The notes: generated by a model from the letters alone, not told the origin. 64,000 nucleotides of DNA from Isoetes taiwanensis (GCA_021234155.1 JAJEKV010000015.1:1150852-1214851), one strand, 5' to 3'; positions 1-11,047 are shown, counted from the stretch's first letter. Translations and numbers: made by a program.

Positions 1-245
1 ATTGCCGCAAAAATCTGCCAAGTTGCCAAAAAAATCCTATTAGAAAGTTGAAATAAAAATACTCTTGGCATATTTGTAAAAGGTAAATACAATCTTGGCA
101 TTTTTATAAGCAAACAAGAAATTAGTGCAATGCTACCTAATATGATGTGGGTGAATATGCTTCCCAAAAGTAAAACTTCTTATTCAGATTATGTGCCTGT
201 TCCAAGCTCCACTTAGGGGCAGCATTTCATGACTTACATACTTAG

Positions 246-473
246 CTAATTTATGAACAGTAAGAATTTATGAATGCCCTTATGCTTCAAAGAAGCCTCC
301 ATCATTTTGTTTGCTTTTGACCATAAGTCATAGGTAGAAGCAAACTCGTTTTGACTGAAAGCAATACAATCAGCAAGATGAAACAATGGAGATGCTTTAT
401 CTTTGTCAAAGACAGCAGGTTCTTCCTTGGCCCGTCTGTTTAATTCTTTGGCAAGCTCCTTAGATTTCTCTAG
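246..473 (-). pseudogene. Unidentified captured exon, 75 codons
   Basis: A 75-codon open stretch on the minus strand ends in TAG at 246-248. It is rich in charged residues and looks coding (for example EKSKELAKELNRRAKEEP followed by a stretch with FHLADCIAFSQNEFAS). An apparently coding stretch just upstream (DSEPYISSQDARKDPLADK) is in another frame, so a frameshift near 473 separates them. I do not recognise the family. It lies inside Helitron-A in the element's own orientation, so it is best read as a captured gene fragment. Confidence 0.45.
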
Positions 474-516
474 TTAAAAAAGCTTGCTTTATCTGCCAAA
501 GGATCTTTACGAGCAT

Positions 517-599
517 CTTGGGAAGAAATATATGGTTCTGAATCCTTCAGTTGTTGCAGCTTGGGAAGAAATATATGGTTCTGAATCCTTCAGTTGTTG
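517..599. repeat. 43-bp tandem duplication
   Basis: The 40-bp unit beginning CTTGGGAAGAAATATATGG occurs at 517-556 and again at 560-599 with no mismatch that I can see. It lies in the coding-like part of Helitron-A and disrupts the captured reading frame. Confidence 0.85.
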
Positions 600-1325
600 T
601 CTGCAGTATATGCGGGTTACAACCACCCACAATCCAGAACAGTGACATGTTTATCATTGCTTCAAGAAGCAACAGATATGCACAGGAAGAATAAAATAGC
701 ACAAAAGTTCCCATAATTTTATGGGTTCAGCAGACAATGGAATCATGACAAGGAAGGTCATTATTCTTCATGACATAAAGAGCCAAGAAAGTGAAGGCCA
801 AAGCAAGTTAAAAGGCAGCTTCTGATCAAGTGTTTCGAGGAGAATTCTGCTGTTGCTTCTTCAACCCATATTCAAAAATATGCAGAGTAAATTTTGGAGC
901 ATCAAACATCTGAATGTCATCATGGACGCCTTTGACAAGTTAAGATGCTACAATAATTTAACGACATCCTTTAGTAGCTACTATCTCAAACTCTCTTTAG
1001 TTGCAAAGATGGCATAATACATGTGTTAGCTGCCATCTCCTGTAGCAGTGAATGGAACATGTCTTGGAAATAGAGATTTTTTGTGGCAGCATGTCCATTA
1101 TATAAATTGCATTAGACAGATCCCAAGTAATACATCAGTTTATTGAAGCAGGTACAATCGAATCAAACATTCATAGTGAAAATCCCCTTGGCATGCCATA
1201 TCTACTACCTGCCCTACCAGAACACCCTGAGAACCAGTACCTTGTTTTGCCAGAAATTGAAGACCTTCCTCGACTTAGGGCAGCTAGAGAAGGATCAGCT
1301 ATGGAAAACACTCGGGTCTGGAGCA

Positions 1326-1550
1326 TTACCAAGTCACTGTTACCAGTTGGCTTGCTTCAAATTTATTCCGATGGATATTTTCACATGCCAGAATTCCCAT
1401 CTCCTGACAAGCTTGTGTATATTTGAGGGCAGATGCAGCTGCATTCCGTTTGTACTCAGTTTCTTTACGCTCCAAATCAGCCAGTTGTTGTTGTATCTTT
1501 GCAACCCTGTGCATTTTTCCTGCTCTATGCTTGCACAAGATAAACACCAA
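1326..1550 (-). pseudogene. CDK5RAP3: CDK5RAP3-like gene fragment
   Basis: The minus strand encodes [16 protein letters not shown] followed by a stretch with [20 protein letters not shown]. This is the diagnostic coiled-coil block of plant CDK5RAP3 homologues, where the family has K-V-QQQLAELERKEADIKRNA and later ACQELG. In eukaryotes CDK5RAP3 is a subunit of the UFM1 E3-ligase complex at the ER. Only about 60 of more than 500 residues are present, similarity fades downstream ([13 protein letters not shown] against the family's KNIRIELLEAS) and a stop follows. There is no N-terminal part. The piece sits inside Helitron-A on the same strand, so capture by the transposon is the likely origin. 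Recognition is from memory of the family, not a search. Confidence 0.7.
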
Positions 1551-1796
1551 AGGGAGTCCGATCTGCCATACCCTAACGAATCGGCCGCGCGCGAACAGAG
1601 AAGAAGATTTTTCAAGGACTTTCTAATTTTCATGGCCGTCCGATGCGAAATTAGAGAATCGGACGGCTCAAATTGATTTTGGGTGGCGTGGCACGACACG
1701 TGGCATAGCTAGAATTGCAGCCTTTTGTGCAGGGGGGGTTAGGCAACCCTGCTAAAAATATTTTCCACCAAATCGGAAAATCCCAAATTAACAAGA

Positions 1797-2204
1797 TTGA
1801 TTGATTGAATAAAGAACCCCACAAAGCCAACTACAAATCAAGTTAGCCTCATATGGGAGCATCCTCATGCACACAAAAAAAAAAACATTCTTCATTTCGA
1901 AAATCAGAATAGAAATACAGAAGTTGATCATGACACCCACTCCTCGAAATAATGACTATGGGGCCAAGACTGGAACTGGGGTTGTTCTATCCTGTCTAAG
2001 TCCTAGAGCATTGTCATTCCAATTTGTCCTTAGGACAAGGTGCTTGTTTATCTCTTGTTGCTTTCCCTCTCGCTTCTCTTAGGAATTTCTTTCCTAGGCT
2101 CATGTACAACACCATGTCCCCTCCCCTTCAAAACTCTTGTAAAATGTCATGCACTTTATTTTGAGGTGGAGCATGTTTCTTCTTCTTGATTGTCATATTC
2201 TTTT
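1797..2204. other. No gene seen
   Basis: AT-rich DNA outside Helitron-A. Only short accidental open frames are present. I see no repeat or RNA gene here. Confidence 0.6.
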
Positions 2205-2335
2205 TAGACGCCTAGACATTTGGTCTAGTGGTAACACACTAGTCCTAGAACAAATATGTCTCGAGTTCGAGGCCGTCCAGAGTCGCATTCAATGTAAGGT
2301 GGTTAGGGATAGAACCTTACAATTATACAACTAAG
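2205..2335 (+). repeat. tRNA-derived SINE-like fragment
   Basis: The sequence TTGGTCTAGTGGTAACACAC (2219-2238) matches a Pol III A box and GAGTTCGAGGCC about 40 bases later matches a B box, the arrangement of a tRNA-like SINE head. The acceptor and anticodon arms do not pair as in a working tRNA. It resembles plant Au-type SINE heads. Confidence 0.5.
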
Positions 2336-2359
2336 CAATGTTAGAGTGGTCATATGTCC

Positions 2360-3010
2360 TAAAGGATGCTGCCAAGTGCCATGACGTAAAAATTGCTTCT
2401 TCCTCTTCCTAGTCTTCTTCTTCAACTATGCCATGACGTAAAAATTGCTTCTTCCTCTTCCTAGTCTTCTTCTTCCTAGTTGAAGGCTTGAATTTGAACT
2501 GGAGAAGATGCTATGGTGCTATTATAGTCTTCTTCTTCCTAGTTGAAGGCTTGAATTTGAACTAGGAAGAAGGAGAAGATGCTATGGTGCTATTATAGTC
2601 TTCTTCTTCCTAGTTGAAGGCTTGAGTTTGAACTAGGAAGAAGGCTTGAGTTTGAACTGGAGAAGATGCTATGGTGCTATTATAGTTTTCTAGCAACTAC
2701 TCTGTGTGCATGGTATAAATGTGCGCTTGGGGGAGTGGTCTTGTGTAAAGTAAACCCGAGCCTTATTACAAAGACTTGAAACATGGATCAAGAGGTAAAA
2801 GGCACCGCACCTTCAAAATGCCATGACGTTCTTCCTAGTTGAAGGCTTGAATTTGAACTAGGAAGAAGACTTGAGTTTGAACTGGAGAAGATGCTATGCT
2901 GCTATTATAGTTTTCTAGCAACTACTCTGTGTGCATCTTATAAATGTGCGTTTGGGGGAGTGGTCTTGTGTAAAGTAGACCTGCGCCTACTTGAAACATG
3001 GATCAAGAGA
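2360..3010. repeat. Nested tandem duplications
   Basis: Units such as CTTCTTCTTCCTAGTTGAAG and GGCTTGAATTTGAACTAGG recur four to five times between 2,400 and 2,880. A larger block starting TAGTTTTCTAGCAACTACTC occurs at about 2,683 and again at about 2,909. The block includes TATAAATGTGCG-type sequence followed by GGGGGAGTGGTCTTGTG. The whole interval is a repeat-generated array with no coding content. Confidence 0.8.
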
Positions 3011-3875
3011 TAAAAGGCACCGAACCTTTAAAATAAAGGAAGGCAATGCATATGTATAAAAGACCAAATTTTACCTCGGCGATCGAGCCCAGAATAAGAC
3101 GTTTTATACTTTAGCGAAAAGCCCTTTTAGCATCTAGTTTTTATGATAGTGGGATCCATACTCTTGGTAACTAAATATCTTATACGCCCTGAAACCCTTT
3201 GTGAGTGGAAACCGGATTTGCCCACCGTATAGTACCTGCCTTTGCGGAGAAGACGGTGATATTTCCCTATAGTACTTACATGCAGGGAGGAAGAGCAGGT
3301 ATTCCAGTAGTACATTCACACCTAGTCTGATGGGCAAGTAACATACAGCTTTTCTGTCTGTCCCATTGAGGGGGCTCTTTGTAAATTTTCTACCTACAAT
3401 AATAATATACTCCTACCTTCAAAAAAAGAGGGGGGGGGGAGGGGGGTAAAACATGAGATTCAAAAATTTGTTGGGGCTACAAAAAATTGCACATGTTGAG
3501 GGACTATACACATATAGCAATTTAGCTTTACGAAAGTTACACAAGACAATAAGGTATTGCCTTTAACAACTAAAGACTACAACAAAATTATAAAACCATC
3601 AAGAAGTCCTGGATTTGGGATGTCATCACACTCATCAATGCCTTTAGTGTCATTATACTTGTGTTGGAATCTGTTTTATTGGTAGAAGGCCTCGAAGAAC
3701 TATAATCTCTAGCAGCACCACCCTCAACATTGTCATCATCAGAGCTTTTTTCGCACAATGACTTCAACAAGTCAACTATTTTCTAGCGTAGCTTGTTATT
3801 GACCTTAAGAGTAAAGTCATATGCCAGGACTCGAGTTTCACTCAAGTAATAGTGTCCTCGTAGAAGTTAAAATAA
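3011..3875. other. No gene seen
   Basis: Unique-looking sequence with a G-rich tract near 3,430. The open frames here are short and not protein-like. Confidence 0.55.
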
Positions 3876-4034
<159 letters not shown>

Positions 4035-4335
4035 GTCTTCTTCCCCTTCTTGATGGAGATTAGAACCAGATCATAACAACCAACGTAAGATTTTCCGTTG
4101 TGGTAGCATACCAGTGAACTTTCACAGTAGAAGGGACATTATCCTGGAAAACAATATCCTTAACCTTTGCAATCTAGAAAGGTCGTCTTATTGTCGTCCG
4201 TAGACAGTACAACAATCAACATGCCTTTTGTAAGATATGCAAGCTTTTCGGGAGTTAGAGATTTTTTCTTTTTATAGATATAGGTGTACATATTGACATA
4301 TGTATATATCTACTATATATATGTTCTTATGTTTG

Positions 4336-4630
4336 TCCCATTGAATCCGACCGTTGATCCGAGATCCTATGGCTCAGGTGGCTTTGGGACGTATCCTAAG
4401 GCCCAAATGGGTTGGGGGTTCTTATATAGACTATATGTAACGATCCTACGGTCCATGTTGATTTGATCCTGATCGTCGATCCGAGATCCTACGGCTCAGG
4501 TGGCTTGACACATATCCTACGGTCCACATGGCTTTGGGAATTATATGTGACAAATCCTACGGCTCATATTGCTTTTATATGGTGAGATCTTGATCGTTGA
4601 TCGAGTCTAAGATCCTAAGGCTCATGTTGA
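4336..4630. repeat. Short tandem family GATCCTACGGCTCA
   Basis: Variants of GATCCTACGGCTCAGGTGGC and ATCCTACGGTCCA recur about six to seven times at irregular spacing across 300 bp, several preceded by CCGTTGATCCGAGATC. No coding potential. It may be the interior of a small transposon. Confidence 0.65.
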
Positions 4631-4639
4631 ATGCTCGTC

Positions 4640-4742
4640 CCTTAAGGAAAGGCTTTTAAAATTTTTTATGTTATTAGGAGGATTCGAACCCTGATCCTCA
4701 ACCCCCCAAACCCCCTACTGTAACCACTAGACCAAGCATTAA
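4640..4742 (-). repeat. tRNA-derived SINE-like head
   Basis: On the minus strand, TTGGTCTAGTGGTTACAG resembles an A box and GGTTCGAATCC a perfect B box about 45 bases on. The intervening G-rich stretch does not fold as an anticodon arm. This is a tRNA-derived repeat rather than a tRNA gene, related in design to the copy near 2.2 kb but not a close copy. Confidence 0.5.
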
Positions 4743-4814
4743 TTCAATGAATAATTTATGTTTCAAATATACTTAAGGGTAATGTTGTCATTAAGATAAA
4801 ATAGCCTACAATAT

Positions 4815-5455
4815 TCTAGCTAGTTCAAGAAAGTTCTAGAAAATTCTGGAAGGCTCTAGAAAGTTCTAGAACATAAGAGAATCTAGGGGGGATCTAAGAA
4901 AATTCTTTCAGAAAGTTCTAAATTGTTCTAATAAGTTTTAAAATGTTCTAGAATGTAGGGGAATCTACGGGAATGTAAGGAAATCTAGGGAAATACTTCC
5001 AGAAAGTTCTAGAATATATTGAAAGTCTTAGAATGTTCCAGAAAGTCTTAGAATGTTCTAATGTAAAGGAATCCAGAAGAATCTAATAAAATGTAAGAGA
5101 ATCTTATAAAATGTAAGAGAATCTAGAAAAATATTTACAAGCCTAAGGGAATCTGTTAAAATTTGGGGGATCTAAAGGAACCTTCATAAAATCTAAAGGA
5201 ATCTAAGAAAATGTTGATGAAATCGTAGAGTATGTAAGGGAATATTTATAGAATCTTTTTGAATCTCATGTAATGTAAGGGAACCTAGGGCAATCTCATA
5301 AAATCTAAATGAATCCTAAGCGAATCTAAGGGGATCTTCATAAAATCTTGGAAAATCTAGGGAATCTTATAAAATTTAGAGAACCTTGGTAGAATCTTAG
5401 AGAACCTTGGTAGAATCTGAGAGAACCTTGGTAGAATGTTAGATAATCTATGAAT
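4815..5455. repeat. Degenerate TTCTAGAA / GAATCT array
   Basis: The first part is built of GAAAGTTCTAGAA-like units and the second of GGAATCTTATAAAATC- and AGAACCTTGGTAGAATCT-like units. These are diverged tandem repeats. The first part contains several inverted TTCnnGAA pairs. There is no open reading frame of note. Confidence 0.75.
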
Positions 5456-5717
5456 TTAGAGTATTGTCAAGAGATTCTTTTATAAGAACTTGCACGTAGG
5501 AACATGCTAAAACTGGAACAATGCGCCGTAGGACGCATTAAATTTCTTGTATATATATGTTTACAAAATAGTAACCAATTTAGGTAGGGTTGGTTACAGA
5601 GACCCTTCAACATAATAGCTAGAGTAATTTTAAGGCCTATCATAGGCCTGAAACATCAGAAAAGGAGTTAAGTTGTGAAAAAGAGTTTTTGTGACCGAAG
5701 CGTAAGAGCTTATTAAA

Positions 5718-6119
5718 TCATTCCAGAAATTTTCTTTTCTTGGGCTTGCCCTCAGTATGATCTTTTCTCCCCATTCCTCTGGTAGCTAATATGAATAGAC
5801 AGAATTGGCACTTGCACAGATGAGCTTTCCCCGGATTAAATCTTCCTTTCTTATCCTTAGCCCCGCATAAGATATCCCTTTTTGCATCATAAGCTGTGTT
5901 ACAGGCACAGTCACAATGGCATCCATCTTCATGTGTTATTGGGATCTCGACCCCGAACTGAGTAAGCCAAAGCGCATTAGAATGAAGGTCGATCCTTCTC
6001 CATTTCAGCTTCTTTACCAGTATCAGAATGTTACCTGAAAAATTCAAAGTAAAGTTAGAAAAGGATAGATAGAGCTCAATTATGAATGTCAAAAATCTTC
6101 TCAATCCAATTAATATCAT
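5718..6119 (-). pseudogene. Cys-rich ORF at the 3' end of LINE-A
   Basis: An open frame of 133 codons directly downstream of, and partly overlapping, the end of LINE-A ORF2. Its C-terminal half has a dense cysteine pattern (GCHCDCACNTAYDAKRD, then HLCKCQFCLF), a plausible zinc-binding module, followed by a basic tail (KPKKRK). It could be a C-terminal extension of the LINE protein in a shifted frame, or an unrelated flanking sequence. An acceptor-like ..TTTTTCAG precedes the Cys-rich part. I do not recognise the domain. Confidence 0.4.
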
Positions 6120-7470
6120 ATTTGGTTTGCTCGATAATAGCCTGAGGCCATATGATTTCCTCTTTGAAGATTAGGGAATTCCTCCCCTTCCAAATTCTCC
6201 AAAGGAGTAGGTAGATGCGCCAATTCGATGGATTCTCGGGAAGAAAGAAGTACGTGGAGCTCATGGTACTTAGATTAGGCATATCAAGCTCAATCTCAGC
6301 TAATTCCAGAGTCCATTCGGCCCATAAACAATCCTAAAGAGGTGATTCTCATCTTCCTGATCCTGCATACATCGAACACAGATATTAGAGTCCGCCATGT
6401 TCATCCTCCACCTCTTCATATTTGTTGCAAGAGCCTTGTGCCAAAGCTGCCAAATAAGGGCTTTGACTTTTGGATGGATCGGGCTCTTCCATAAAAAGAT
6501 GAGGTTCCTTTTGATCCTTAAAGGATCGGTGTTCCATTTGATATGGATTGTTATGGCCTGATCTCTATTTAGGAATTTATAGGCCAAATTAACTTTGTAT
6601 CCTTTGAACCCGTTTATGTGCCACGAATCTTCTGAATGGTGCCACTGTCCACTGGCAAGTCTCTGGGTAATACTATTAAACAGAGTCTCAGACTCCTCTC
6701 CAAGATTACTTAAGACCGAGCTGTGATAGTCGAAACCGTTGATAATGTCCCTGATAAACACAATTCCCCTGTTAGTCCATTGCTTAGTAAGGCCAGGGAA
6801 ATGAGAGGCCAAGCATGTATTGGGATCATCAAGAATAAGAGATGGACTCCAGAAGATAGGTTGATCCTGAGAAAGGCCTTCCTTCCAAGTATACATGCTT
6901 TTAACCTTGAACCACGCCCTGATCCACTTCTTTATAGTCAGAGGGATAGAGTTGGGGATGGTGAAAGGAAAGAAAATACTGAAAGGGAGATGCATCTTAA
7001 GCCCTCTCCACCCGAAGGGATGGCATCTCCCAATATAATGCTTGATCAGAGCTTTGACCGGATGGTTAATCTGATCTGTACAAGCCCTGTATAAGTATTT
7101 TGCTGCTAAAGCAGTTGCTTGCTTCTCGATATTAATAACTCCCAATCCTCCCATGCTTTTGCTTTTACAACACTCATTCATGGAGACTGGGATCCAGCAT
7201 CTTCTGTTAGTTCCTCCTGCAATGAATCTACCAATAATACTTTGCATTTTAGAGTAGACCTTTTAAGGGGCCATGATAATGGATGACTGATAAACCTGAG
7301 AAGAGGAAATGACAGAATTTGCAAGAATAGCCCTACCATTCTTAGAAAGAAATTTAGAGTTGAGAGAATCAACCTTCCTGTAGAATTTATCCAAGAGGTC
7401 TCCCCACAGATCACTCGCGTTCACCCTAATAGCATAAGGGATCCCCAAATACAAGGTCAGTAATGATGAC
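6076..7470 (-). pseudogene. LINE-A ORF2, C-terminal part (RT tail and zf-RVT)
   Basis: Continues ORF2 after the 2.5 kb insert. YLGIPY at about 7,465 is the usual post-RT block. RAILANSVISSSQVYQSS and MGGLGVINIEKQ are typical of plant LINE RT tails. The zf-RVT region follows (SPIHPKVKALIWQLWHKAL, then NICVRCMQDQEDENHLF, a Cys-x2-Cys with downstream His). LLWRIWKGRNSLIFKEE is the usual end of such proteins. At least two frame changes (near 7,260 and 6,290) break it. Confidence 0.85.
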
Positions 7471-7474
7471 ATCA

Positions 7475-10017
7475 AGAAGTTTGTATTCTGGTCAAAGGAC
7501 TTCCTAAAGAATTGGAAGGCTAAAAATACAAAACATAAGGAGACTCTACCCCCTAAGGTACTGGCTGAGTTGAGAAGAAAAGTGGCCCTTGTGAAGAAGA
7601 TTACTGGAGAAGACGACACTGTCCAGTATTCAGTCTCCATTGGGTACAAAGGTCTCTTGCCGATTCAACTTCCGCCTTAAAATATATCACTCTTTGTGTT
7701 GGACAGGGGTGGGAGAAGAGATATGGGCATGAACCGAAGGGACTACAAGAGCTTCTTTACCAGTGTATAGGATTGACAACCGAGAGGTCCTTCACTATTG
7801 TCATCGTTTGTCCTTCAGGTGAGTCACATCTGCATGCACTATCTGGCTGCTCATGATCCGAGTGCCTCAAAGTTATTAGGGAGGGATGCCTAATATATGA
7901 TGTTAAGGATAATGAGTCACAATGAATCCAAGATGGCACATGTGATCTTTATTATGATATCCATGCCTTTGCCGACGAGGAATATGATATTGCTAAGGCC
8001 AAGGGTGACAATAGCGGTGCATGGGAATGTTTTCTTCTAGATGATCCGACTTAAGAACTATATTCTTTCATACGGATCAGGATCGGTCGAATCGTGGATG
8101 AGTCGAAGAGGATGAGGATCGCGACCCCCTCCTAAGTGGGGAAATCAAGCACGAGCTACAAACTAAGGAGAAGGGCCCTTAAATAAAAAATGGATTTCCC
8201 CCTATGGCTGCTTACCTCGCCGGAGGCATTTGCTCCAATTGATACAACCTGCTTGGAGCTTCATGTTGGAGGTTATATTGCCCGAGAGGCTCTTATGGGT
8301 GCAAGAAGATGTCACCGCTTTGTGAGTGATGAGCGTGGCCAAAGACTTTCTTGAACCATTCCTCATGCATGTGCTTGCCAAGTCTCCTAAAGGCCCTTAT
8401 GGCAATCTGAAATCATCAGCAATCAAAAGTCTCGTGACTTGTCCAATTCGAAAGTGGACGCGTTGCTCCCGGAGAGGGAACTAGTAATTTGCAGCCGATA
8501 AGGAAAGCAAGAATGAACAAATAGCTGCTAAACCGGTTGCTCAAAGTACCGTGATGGCGGCTAACTTAGGGAATATCCTTGCCCACATTAAGTGGTGATG
8601 CAAGCAACAATAGAGTAGATTCACGGGTTAACAATGAAATAATTGACAGTGGAAACCGAAAATGAAGGCAACGGCGGCTCTAGTGATTCACGTGTTTGCC
8701 AAATCAATAGTAAAATAATGTCGGTTTGTGAAGGACGCAAATGAACTAATAGAAAATAACAATTCTAACAAATGAAGAAGACGAAGATTAAGGGTGGCGG
8801 AGGGGAGAATGACGCCCGATGATGGCCAAATGCCCGAAGATGATAGGTATGGCCTTGCCCACGAAATAACGCCATGCCGTGATTTAATTTGTATTACCTT
8901 TGAATTAAATCGCCAAAGCGTGCTTTGATTATTTTTCGTTGTCAAACTAAATCACCGAAAGCCGATTTGGTTATGACTATTTCAAATCACGCTTTGGCAC
9001 GCTTGTATTGTTTGTGTTATCGTATCTTGCTGACCGGATACATGTTTGATGTTTCAGCTTCCATTGCGTTTCTAAGAAGGTTGTGGTGTTCGACCTAAAC
9101 GGAGTCCTTTGCAAGACTTTTCGAAAAATAAAGTGGCTAGAGAACGGTTTCATCGGACACCCGGTAGAATCAAACACCAAGTGGATCTATCCAAGCAACA
9201 AGACTTGAAGGAGATGCTAGGCGAGGGCATTCAGGTTATTTCGAGTTGGTATTTGGTCATCCATGGAACTAAGGAACATTAAGGATACTTTGGAGGCACC
9301 GGGGAAATCGCGTAGAAATTGGTTGACCCTTTGGGATCAGAACAAATGTGTGAAGTTCACTAATCCCAAGGATCCAACAGAGCAAGCCTATCTTCATCAA
9401 ACACTTGAGTAACATGATGGACCTAACTTGGTATCGAGAATAAGGATGATATAATCATAGTGGATGATGATGCTCTCAAATGCTTCTACAATCAAACACA
9501 GGCCTGAATCCACCATCTTACGATCCAAAAAACTTTGGGACAGATGATTTTCTGGTGAAGTTTGTGTCTATTATGCATAATTTGGCTATGGGGATGACGG
9601 TTGGGTGAAGTGTTAGATTCGCACCCAGAACCGGATAGAACGGTGACATGGAACCACACCTTGTTAAATACGTGGAAAAACATGGATTGATCCCTTAATG
9701 TTTTATTGGAATATATGATATTTTTGTATGATATTTGTGCCATGTATCGATAATTTCGAGTCTGGAATTGCCTCGCAAATAATGCAATTTGTTATTATCA
9801 AACCTAATATTATCATCTATTGAACAAGCAATATTTGTCTCATCTATGTTAGCAACTTGCTCTTCATTTCTGCATATTTCAATTCGCATATGAAAAGTCA
9901 CACGTGAATCGCAACCTTATGTTATTTTTGAAGTCCAAAAAAAAAAGATTAAAAAAAACAAAAACCCCCTAGAAGACAATAGCAGGTTGGCGTGATTTTG
10001 GAGTTGACATAATCCCA
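7475..10017. mobile_element. 2.5-kb insertion in LINE-A ORF2, unclassified
   Basis: LINE-A coding stops near 10,017 (minus-strand end ..TTKKPSSN) and resumes near 7,470 with YLGIPY. The simplest rejoined site reads ..SSN-YLGIP. A TA dinucleotide may be duplicated at the edges but I could not establish terminal repeats, so the class is open. The interior holds a plus-strand HAD/FCP1-like gene fragment (9059-9507), a coding-like plus-strand stretch at 7,485-7,680 (contains LAELRRKVALVKKITGEDD) and otherwise broken sequence. A transposon carrying captured host sequence fits best. Confidence 0.55.
9059..9507 (+). pseudogene. HAD/FCP1-like (SCP-type) phosphatase gene fragment
   Basis: The plus strand encodes KKVVVFDLNGVLCKTF, the first motif of plant FCP1/TIM50-like HAD proteins (family form KKLLVLDLNGLL). 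About 370 bases on comes DDIIIVDDDALKCFYN, matching the later ..DDSPYKA motif, and between them LWDQNKCVKFTNP resembles the WDQ block that precedes it. The catalytic DxDx(T/V) has become DLNGV, as in many plant relatives. Stops at about 9,205 and 9,410 and frame changes make it a pseudogene. TTTCAG at the start resembles a splice acceptor, so the fragment may include intron sequence and come from genomic DNA. Confidence 0.65.
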
Positions 10018-10019
10018 AT

Positions 10020-11047
10020 TTAATTGGATGATGGTTTTTTGGTGGTAGGAGAGAGATACATACATCCAAGAGATAAAGCTGCTTGCTCCCCCTTAGTCTG
10101 ATCCCTTGAAATTAGCTTTGTCTTGGTCGGATTGATATTACAACCTGAGCATCTTCCGAAGTCCTCAAGAATCTGCTGTGTAGTTTGAATAGATTGATTG
10201 TCCAGATCCATGAAAAGAAAAGTGTCATCTGCAAAATGAACATTAAGAATATCCTCCATCTCTTGATTAGGGGGGAGTTTGAGCCCTTTAATCTCACTGA
10301 GATTCCTAAGCTTTTGAAAATTACTATGCAGACCTTCCATGACAATTAGAAACAAGAAGGGGGCCAGAGGGCATCCTTGCTTAACTCCTCTTTTGATGTC
10401 AAAAAAAGGACTGCACTCTCCATTGATTAGGACAACTGACCTTGAGTTTTTTAGAATAGCCATGAAAATAGAAATTACCTCTTCCGAGAATCCTAGACTC
10501 TGGCAGCACTTTTGCAAAAATTTCCAACTTACTGTGTCGAAGGCTTTGGTGATGTCCAATTTCAGAAGCCCTATGTTTTGGTTGGATTCCTTGGCCCAAC
10601 TGATCCCCAAAGATGCTGCTGCAACATTGTCCACGATGTATCACTTATGATTTCATCAAGAATAGGCTTGACTCTAGCTGCAATTGAACCTGAAATGAGC
10701 TTATAGACCACATTGGAAAGTGAGATAGGCCTATAATCTGAAAAGGAAATAGGCATATCATTTTTAGGAATGAGAGCAATAAGGCTAGTATTGATCCTGA
10801 AATCCAACCTTTTGGTTAGTAAGAATTCATTAGCAATGGAAACCATAAAATTACCCAAAAGCCCCCATGCCTTCTTGAAGAATTCAGCAGGGAGGCCATC
10901 TGGTCCAGGAGTTTTGCCATTCTCAATATCCTTGAGCACTTTAAAAATCTCATCATTGTTGAAAGGTCTTGACGGGCTGTTGTTCATGGCATTAGTAACT
11001 CTGGCCTGAATCAAGGGGGATTCACTTGTGTTATGCGTATAAACCAT
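10020..11047 (-). pseudogene. LINE-A ORF2, reverse transcriptase domain
   Basis: Reverse transcriptase of a non-LTR retrotransposon. Visible blocks in order are NGKTPGPDGLPAEFFK, LIALIPKND, DYRPISLSNVVYKLISG, then after a small deletion and frameshift near 10,630 LLKLDITKAFDTVSW, GVKQGCPLAPFLFLIVMEGL and the catalytic FADDTFLFM. The frameshift removes roughly ten residues before the first catalytic Asp block. The frame ends at 10,020 where the 2.5 kb element is inserted. Confidence 0.9.

Larger units (their letters stand above)
1..1796 (-). mobile_element. Helitron-A, 5' part (continues off the left edge)
   Basis: Reading the minus strand from 1796 the sequence starts TCTTGTTAATTTGGG and runs into TTTTCCGATTTGGTGGAAAA. 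This aligns closely with the 5' end of the precisely bounded Helitron-B at 17680 (TCTATTGTTTAAATTTGG, then TTTTTCCGATCTAGAGGAAAA). Both start with TC and both have an A immediately upstream, as expected for insertion between A and T. The interior carries minus-strand coding fragments of host-like genes, which is typical of gene-capturing plant Helitrons. The 3' hairpin/CTRR end must lie left of position 1. No Rep/helicase coding was seen, so this is probably non-autonomous. The 5' end is inferred from similarity to Helitron-B alone. Confidence 0.6.

Noticed and set aside
1193-1426. Plus-strand open frame with a protein-like sequence (MPYLLPALPEHPENQYLVLP..)
   Set aside because: It overlaps the minus-strand CDK5RAP3-like fragment, has no family pattern I recognise and is most likely its antisense shadow.
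2212-2283. Possible functional tRNA gene
   Set aside because: The A and B boxes fit, but acceptor, D and anticodon stems do not pair. The same applies to 4,670-4,742.
6723-7094. 123-codon plus-strand frame
   Set aside because: Antisense shadow of LINE-A ORF2.
7475-10017. Helitron origin of the 2.5-kb insert in LINE-A
   Set aside because: No TC start, no hairpin-CTRR end at the junctions. A TA duplication is only a possibility, so the class was left open.
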